DNA from: Glandiceps talaboti
Lineage: Eukaryota; Hemichordata; Enteropneusta; Spengelidae
Length of the DNA: 64,000 bases
Assembly (NCBI RefSeq): GCF_964340395.1
Contig: NC_135564.1
Span: 15,897,457 to 15,961,456, forward strand
Reading direction: 5' to 3'
In this document: positions 56,742-64,000 of the stretch, piece after piece
Layout of the letters: each line of letters starts with the position of its first letter
Numbering within the stretch: the stretch's first letter is position 1
Notes under the pieces: generated by a model
What the model saw: the letters and a program-made list of their open reading frames with translations, nothing else
The model's database searches: none
Told to the model about the DNA's origin: nothing
Position numbers and translations under genes: made by a program

Positions 56742-57493
56742 GTTACTACCCTGGCAGTCAAGGTCTTGTTTACTAAGATGGAGAGACACGAAGTAAAACT
56801 ATTTTTGTTCACCACCTGGTAGATTACACCAGTGGGTGATAGTACTGCCTCAGTTGTGCAAATCAAGTCACCCAGTAATCAAGATCGTGTACACATGGAA
56901 GTCCACAAATATGTACACTGCAAGTTACATACATCATCCTGCTGTTAGTACAATTAAACCAAAAATTCAATAACTTATACAACCAAGATCAGGGTTGCAT
57001 AGAAAGTGTAGTCTATGCAACACTATAAATGAAACAGCCTTTAGTTTTTCCGTTTGCAAATGCGGCTCAGTTAGTGCCAGGGTGCCGACTTATTGAGTCT
57101 GTACTATTTTTTTGAGACTGTCATTGCAACATTGTATTACTACAGGTGATACTATTAAACAAATGCTGATATCAAATCTCTACTCATGATCTGTTTACTA
57201 AACACAACAACTTTATGGAGGTTGGGTGACTTATTAGTGAACGCAATGAGAGTGATACACTGTTTAAACTTACTTGTCTCATAATTATTGATACATGTGA
57301 AAACTATTTTCAATGACGGTTCCACTAAAGCAGTATATTGAAAGAGAAAGAATGACTATTGGTTCAATTATAACGATGTTGCGTAGACTACACTTTCCAT
57401 ACAACCAGAATCTTGGTTGTATTGACATGAAACACCAGTAATTGTTGTTTGTGTCTATCTTAGTAAACTGAGACATCAATTGCCAGTGTAATA
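56742..57493. mobile_element. About 750-bp inverted-repeat DNA element
   Basis: Left end GTTACTACCCTGGCAGTCAA and TTTACTAAGATGGAGAGACA, inverted at the right end as GTGTCTATCTTAGTAAACTG and TCAATTGCCAGTGTAATATC. Inner pair GCATAGAAAGTGTAGTCTAT versus GTAGACTACACTTTCCATAC. No transposase ORF. Single-arm relatives lie in introns 3 and 13 of ADAM10. Confidence 0.8.
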
Positions 57494-57598
57494 TCAGTTT
57501 TGAGTTATTAGATACACTTGCATATCTTATACATAATGTAACTTATTTACTCTAGTTGTTACTGCTGTCGTGATTGTGAGATTAGTACCCAGCTCCCA

Positions 57599-57936
57599 AA
57601 GTGGCCATGTGGATGAGCATTTGGTATTGATTTTGGATTTATAAAACAATTTTATCATAGCTTTCTACTTGAAAAATCAATGTGAAACAACATTGACAAA
57701 GTCTGTGTTTGTAACGTCATACAGTGCAATAAGCTAAAATATATGTGAAAAGTTTGTCACTGTACATACAATAACAAAGATTTTACACATTTAATCTTTT
57801 TGCCATTATTGAGTTACAAACAAGGACTTGGTATATGTTGTTTCACATTGATTTTTCAAGTAGGAAGCCATGATAAAATTGTTTTATAAATCAAAATTCC
57901 AATATAAATACCCAATCCTCATGCATATGGCCACTT
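57599..57936. mobile_element. Complete palindromic MITE of the GTGGCCATATGGATGAG family
   Basis: Left AAGTGGCCATGTGGATGAGC, AAACAATTTTATCATAGC, CTTGAAAAATCAATGTGAA. Right TTCACATTGATTTTTCAAG, CCATGATAAAATTGTTTTAT, CTCATGCATATGGCCACTT. The whole 338 bp is one long imperfect hairpin. Partial copies lie at 1053-1290 and 43713-43957. Confidence 0.88.
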
Positions 57937-58266
57937 AAAGTGACAAGAATGCTACATAAAACACAGTTTGTCTCAAAATATAATTTTGTGAGGTTACCAT
58001 GGTTGCATTTACATTGCTGATGTCTGTTCAACACAGATGGGAAGCTTTGACTTAATTCTTTATTTGTAGGTGCGGAGAATAAGAATATATTTTGATTTGA
58101 AAACTTGAAGTTGTTGATTTGGGAACTCATGTCCTGAATTTGTATTACCATATTCATCCTGTAGTGTTATTATTTTGTAAATGAAAGAGTTGAAATCATG
58201 ATAAAATCTGTTTCCAAAAAGTTCAAGTCATTTGTATTTCTGTCTATTTGATCCAGCATTTGTTGA

Positions 58267-58267
58267 G

Positions 58268-58305
<38 letters not shown>
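58267..58305 (+). repeat. (GT)n microsatellite
   Basis: About 19 GT units followed by CTGTGTCTGTGT. Confidence 0.95.
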
Positions 58306-58307
<2 letters not shown>

Positions 58308-58489
58308 CTGTGTCTGTGTCTGTGTGCATGTGTGTGCCATCTCTGAGACATCATCAAATAAATACATAAATTAAACATACATGACACATAAATTTATAAA
58401 TATACAAAGTATGATAGGCAACACAATATACCATGGTGTTACCAGATGTAAACCGAACGCCTTCCATAATATTAAGGGCACAAAACTTA

Positions 58490-58850
58490 AACTCAAAAAA
58501 TACTGGGCAGATTGGCATGGAATTTGGTGGGAACATTCTCAGATGTGAGTAAAAGATTTGTTCATGCCATGATGATGCCCTTAGTAATATGCAAAAAGTG
58601 TCGTTTTCGTCAGAAACCTATAATTACAAAACTACTCAGCAGATTTAGCTGAAATTTAAGAGGGATGCATCTGTGGGTGTATAGATGAAGAAATATTAAG
58701 TCTATAATGATCTCATCAGTAACATGCAAATTAGGTGTAAAAAATGTGAATTTTGGTCAAAAACGTACATCTCAAAAAGTACTTGGTCAATGAGACTGAA
58801 ACTTGGTGAGATGTTTCTAGAAGTGTTATTCTGCAGATTTTCTTCCAAAT
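58490..58850 (+). repeat. Three degenerate tandem units of about 125-150 bp
   Basis: Each has an A-rich word ending in a TACT word (AAAAAATACTGGGCAGATT, AAAACTACTCAGCAGATTT, AAAAAGTACTTGGTCAATG), then a GAAATTT- or GAAACTTGGTG-like word, then TTAGTAATATGCAAA or ATCAGTAACATGCAAA. Confidence 0.7.
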
Positions 58851-58859
58851 ATTTGACAC

Positions 58860-59250
58860 AATTGGCCCTAGCAACCATGACCACGCCCTTAGCAACAATC
58901 GAATGGCAGTATATTTTGGTCAAATAACAATATCATCTGGTAGGCAAGTGAGTAAACATTCAAAAAATGTATGCAAATATCCCTAGCAACCATGACCACG
59001 CCCATAGCCTAAGCCAAACGGTCGTGTATTTCACAAGATAACAACAGGGATTAATGGACAATTGAGTAAACATTAAAACAAATGTATGTAAATTTGCCTA
59101 GCAACAAGACCATGCCCATAGAAACAGCCAAACGGTCGTGTATTTCACAAAGATAACAGGGATTAATAGACAATTGAATATACATTCAAAAAATGTATGT
59201 AAATTTGCCTAGCAACAAGACCACGCCCATAGCAACAATAAAATAATCAC
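58860..59250 (+). repeat. About 115-bp tandem repeat with CCTAGCAACxxxACCACGCCC
   Basis: CCTAGCAACCATGACCACGC occurs at about 58866 and 58982, and GCCTAGCAACAAGACCA(T/C)GC at about 59096 and 59213. Between them are AAACGGTCGTGTATTTCACA and GAGTAAACATTCAAAAAATG. Four copies. Confidence 0.9.
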
Positions 59251-59665
59251 ATATATTGCAAAGATAACAGGAATTGACAAAAAAGAAGTTTGGAGATGAT
59301 ATTTGATGTGTGTATTATCAGAGCTGTGAAGAAGTGATATGTCTATGATATTCTAAAGAAATTTGAATGGCTTGAGAGAAAATTAGATAAAAACTGGTCA
59401 CGTGACTTTTTTGTAACATATGCAAATTACGTGATTAATACGCAAGTCACTTCAAATCTGGAGGCCATATGTGTCATGATATCAATTTATAGGCTTGCTG
59501 AAATTTTGAGCAACCACTAACCCTGTAAGTGTGTGCATCATTGCTGTAATTATTGGCTAAAAATGGCTAATTTAAGTATGTATTTCGGCATCCTGACTTG
59601 TCAATGAATGGTTTCATGTGGAGAGACGCCTACCCAGGAGAGGGAGGAGAATTTATATCGATACC

Positions 59666-59678
59666 TGCCCCCTTGCGG
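59666..59678 (-). promoter_or_regulatory. CTCF-like motif downstream of ADAM10
   Basis: Reverse strand CCGCAAGGGGGCA matches the vertebrate core except for C at position 3 and A at position 5. Confidence 0.35.
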
Positions 59679-60334
59679 TCAGAATTCGAAGATGGTATTC
59701 GGTCAAAACTCATCCTTCTAGCCATCGTATTTCCGTAATAACATTTCATTCAAATCCAGGTACTAACTTTTCAGGAATTGAAAACAATCTAATGATATGT
59801 TAATTTATCTGATTTATATGCACAGATTAGCGCACAAAGACATTGAGATCGAACGTCTTTCGATTTATGTGTTTTCTTTGTCGACTGTTAGCACGACATG
59901 TAATTTTCTCGTCAGGGGAGATTTCAATACCATAAGTGTTCCCATAGTAATTTGTTATCTTTTACATGTGATACCGTATTCTGATATCAATGTATTATTG
60001 AAAACATCACTGCAATGTCTCTCATTTATCTGATCGATATCGCGACTTCCCTCCCATTCTATCGATGCACCACCTATGACCATTATCTTTTGCATTGATA
60101 AGCTAGCTAGCTATGAATTCTAGCCATCTAGCCATCTAATCTATGCATTGTATGTGATAGGATGTGGTCTATAGACAGACGGGTAGAAAGATGCGCAGTA
60201 TCATGTATTACAAAAGCTCTCCCTCTACTGGAGCTAAAAGTCGCAAAACACATTACCACATTTCGAGCTACTGCTTCATCATGTTTTTGTCTACTTTTAA
60301 TTGTCTCTTTTTCCATTTTTTTCCTTTAACTGGT

Positions 60335-60404
60335 CTGTGAAGCGCATTGAGATTGTTTTTAAAAATATATGCGCTATAGAAGAAATAAAGATTATGATCA
60401 TTAG
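60335..60404 (+). mobile_element. LINE/SINE-type 3' tail
   Basis: CTGTGAAGCGCATTGAGATT ... ATATGCGCTATAGAAGAAAT then AAAGATTATGAT. The pair AAGCGCxTTGAG...GCGCTATAxAAxAAA is a well-known 3' end of many L2-like LINEs and their SINEs. Confidence 0.55.
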
Positions 60405-60782
60405 GATTAAACAAAAGAACGGTAGTATATTACATATTGAAGTAAAAAAATACTGGCGTTTATATGATAATTAAGGCAAAAAAATCAGCAACATACTCAA
60501 AAGAATTTATTGCCGAAAATATGAAGAATTTGAAATTGCGACAAACAAACCCAGCAACCCTAGCAACAGCGACTATTTCCATAGCAACTACGTAATCATA
60601 ATGTTTTTAGAGGGTACAAGTACGATTATATAAGTAAGCCATGAGCATTCGTAAACATCATAATTAACTAATTTTGACTTAAATGATTGTTTAATGATGA
60701 CTTTTTGAGCGAAGTTGCGCAATTTGAACCAAAATCAGTATGATTACGGGCAAATCAGAACATGAGCACTCTACAATCGATA

Positions 60783-60787
60783 CAGAC

Positions 60788-60832
<45 letters not shown>

Positions 60833-60849
60833 GACACAGGCACAGACAT

Positions 60850-60882
<33 letters not shown>
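60783..60882 (+). repeat. (CAGA)n followed by (CA)n
   Basis: About 13 CAGA units, then CACACACGCGCGCACACACA. Confidence 0.95.
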
Positions 60883-62381
60883 AACAAAGTATAAGAATTT
60901 ATTTTTTTCATCCTACATTGAACTATTGATCTCACCCCTTATCGCAAGCTATAAAATCATAATTCAAATATCCTGCAGCCATAACATTATAAATAGTAAC
61001 AGATATACTAAAATTCTGGAGCCGAAAAATGAATAAAATGGGTAACCATATTCCAGATCATTTCTTAGCGTGTATTGCAGTCCCATTACTTAAACGAAGA
61101 ATATTGATCACGATTATATAAACTGTAAACATAACTTACTCCTCAATAAAGACGATCTTGTTGAATATAATCTTTCAACTGTGATTCAATGCCATTGGCA
61201 GTATTTTACGTTTAGGAAATTCCTAGAAAATGGGGAGAGAGAATTTGTCGGTATTAATCATAATCCCTATAAAGAATATATTTGTAATCCTGAAAGCATG
61301 CAGTGTTATAATCAAGGATATTGCTAATCGACAATTGTAATGCATCATTCTAGGTTCAGAAACATATTCCTCCGAAGGTTTTCATTGTTATCTAATAACT
61401 TATTCATGACTGATTTTTTCCTTCATTTTTATGGTTCACAGGAAAAGTATATGAATTGTTAATGCAAGTGGGATTGATTTTGAGATGATTACCTTTGCAT
61501 TTGAAAAGAAGAAGCAGCCACAAGAGCTGATAGCTTCTTATCTGTAAATTCTTGATGTTAAATGATATCTTATTTCCGTTGATATTCACAGTATCACTAC
61601 AAAGCCCTTCAATATGCAGCGAGATATCATTTCTGCGCGTACTGATATGAATCATCTATGTATTCTTCATGCACCATTACTTCAATTATTCATCGAAAAT
61701 CTATCATGTTTTTATACAAGTCACAATTCACTGAACGTAATTATGTACTCATTTCCCCGTAGATCCTTTTAAATCGTCAATACTGCAGCAAAGAATATAT
61801 ATATATATGTAGATGGTCGCGTGTAACCCATTCAGGGATACTTGTGTGCAGGTGGCGAATCTGGCAGGCACGGCATTCTTTTTCTGATTAGACACTTTAT
61901 TGGGGCGTCACCATCAGCCGAATGACGCCACCGTATGGCGTGGTGCTGCCTTCAAATTTGCATATTCCTGAAATAGGCAGGTAAGCATACCCTACAACTC
62001 CAGCAGTCGGGTAGAATGCAATCAAGTGGATCAATTATTTGATAGATTCGCTAATAATTTTGGATTCAATTTACTAAATTATTTCATGTGTTGCTCCATT
62101 TAAGATCATTTCCTGGACAGGTGTCGGAAGAAGAGAAAGGAACGTTAAACATCACGGTACTTTTGCGGAGAGAACATTGACCTATATCATTGTAGGCGGT
62201 AGTTGTACAGTAAGTAAATCGTTATGTTACTTTACTAACCATGCATGCCTTTAAAAAATACTACAATTAACTGCAGAAATTGACTCTAGATTTAAAACAA
62301 CATACATCTGATTAAGCTGCCTTTAAGGTTATAAAATACTAGTGTTGTACATCGCCAATGTTACTCTAAACGATGGACGTA

Positions 62382-62406
62382 CCCTCCACCAACAGTTGGT
62401 GGAGGG
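62382..62406. repeat. Perfect 12-bp-arm palindrome
   Basis: CCCTCCACCAAC and GTTGGTGGAGGG are separated by a single A. Confidence 0.9.
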
Positions 62407-63333
62407 ACTATGTATAAACTAACCTTGCTTTAAAATACAATTATTGGGATAAAAACCTTCGAAGATTCCACAATTATTGGCTGTAACAGTCATAAAAATA
62501 ATATGCAAACAGAAATAACAGAATAGCAGTTCAGCCTGTTATATTGTACAGGCACGCCACGATCTGAACTCCCCGGTGACGTGGGACCATTATGAGTATG
62601 GCGTCCCAAAAGAGAAATAAATGTACGGGGAATGATCATATCATGCAAAACATGTTTAGCATATATCTAACAACAATGCAGTATTGTGACATAATAGAAA
62701 TGAATGGGGTGTATCGTGATCATGAAATACAGGACTAATTTATGAAACAAATCGTTTAAAACGTTAAAGGTCTGCATATTTTGCCGTGCTAAGTTTGATT
62801 GTAACAAAGTATGGTGGTGCAGACCAACATTTATTTAACCAAGAGTAACAGATAACATGGCATTTTTCCTACCCGTATGTTATCGCACTGTTAAGAATAC
62901 AACCTCGCATATGCTATTTTAAACACAACGACCATACAATAGAATTATGTGTGTATGAAATGACAATACGGTAGATTGTCATCCGAATGCTAATTCTATT
63001 TTGTAGTGACGTCACCTGTACAGGACCCCCACATTAATATAAATATTCATTTCATTTAACGCCGTAGTTTAGTCACTATAGTCAGGATGACAGCTGCGAT
63101 CTCGGAGTCATACCCAGCAAGGCGTCTGTCATGTAAAACTAAATTGATGGTTATTGCACCTGCTGACATGCATATTTGGGATATCAAGTTTCTCAGTCAA
63201 TATGCAGTTTGATTTAATCTCTAGCTAAATTGAACTATTTTTCATAATCATAGATAATATTGTGTATAAGCAAAATGATTGCCGCCAGGTTCACCTTTAA
63301 GCAAGCTTTCGAATAAGTCAACATAATAATCTG

Positions 63334-63336
<3 letters not shown>

Positions 63337-63389
<53 letters not shown>
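63337..63389 (+). repeat. (GT)n microsatellite
   Basis: About 25 GT units. Confidence 0.95.
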
Positions 63390-63390
<1 letters not shown>

Positions 63391-63518
63391 TTTAACTTTT
63401 TGTCTACCAACCTACCTATAGCTACCTGCATGCTTGCATTCTATCTGAGCTGCATGTCTCTGTCTGTCTGTCTGTCTGTCTCTCCATGGCTGGCTGGCTT
63501 TCTTTCTGTCTGCCTTTC

Positions 63519-63623
<105 letters not shown>

Positions 63624-64000
63624 CATCCTTGCATCTCTACATGCACGTATGCATCCATCCATCCATAAATCTATCTTTGATTTTCATATTGTAAATGCCT
63701 GGGAACATGCAATATTTGGCACAAGTTGAGGATTATATTAAAACAAAAAACAGACGATCTGTTGCTGAATATCCTATCCAGTACAATTACATGTAATATC
63801 GAGATCAGATGTCTATACTAGAATTTATGGTAACTTATCGATGCAATTAATACGTGGAGTATCGATAGAATTGGAAATAGCGATGTCAATAGGATAAAGG
63901 AGAAATTATATACAATTACTAACAATTTGTTTAATAACACATTGCTATCAGATTACGGTTTTGCAAGTAAACGATAAGAAATTGTTCTGGGAACACTTAT

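Larger units (their letters stand above)
59250..63330 (+). other. Right flank with no recognised gene
   Basis: Short ORFs here show no domain. A LINE/SINE-like tail lies at 60335-60404 and CAGA/CA arrays at 60783-60882. Confidence 0.5.

Overview
This is animal nuclear DNA: AT-rich, intron-rich and full of microsatellites, minisatellites, palindromic MITE-like elements and dead retroelements. It holds two tandem + strand genes of the ADAM10 (Kuzbanian) metalloprotease family. The word TACATGTA recurs throughout, and the canonical copy is very close to vertebrate ADAM10. A marine invertebrate (for example lancelet, hemichordate or lophotrochozoan) is plausible, but I cannot fix the species. Almost all long ORFs are read-through of simple repeats. 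The real coding content is 24 short exons, which I joined by splice sites, intron phase and protein homology.

Layout. (1) 758-10316: 3' part of a divergent ADAM10-like gene, 10 exons and about 514 residues. Signal peptide and prodomain lie off the left edge. (2) 10317-18600: 3' flank/UTR with a tandem triplication, dispersed MITEs and a 25-bp satellite. (3) 18640-19530: decayed LINE reverse transcriptase. (4) 20036-53100: a complete canonical ADAM10 gene, 14 exons and 755 codons, with signal peptide, prodomain, furin site RKRR, zinc site [11 protein letters not shown], disintegrin and Cys-rich regions, one transmembrane helix and a short tail. Its 5.5-kb and 15.3-kb first introns hold a Penelope-like element remnant and many repeats. 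(5) 53101-64000: 3' UTR and gene-poor flank with two large inverted-repeat elements and microsatellites.

The two genes share nine intron positions and phases, so they are an old tandem duplication. The left copy has one extra intron, a shorter active-site loop and an unrelated cytoplasmic tail. In both, the intron between the disintegrin and Cys-rich exons has textbook minor-spliceosome signals: ATATCCTT at the 5' end, TTCCTTAAC or TTCCTTGAC as branch site, and AC at the 3' end. In both, the intron before the exon carrying the third zinc-binding His contains degenerate tandem copies of its own 3' splice site. These two parallel features, plus a satellite that seems to have grown out of a dispersed palindromic element, are the most interesting things here. 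All calls come from reading the sequence; nothing was searched.
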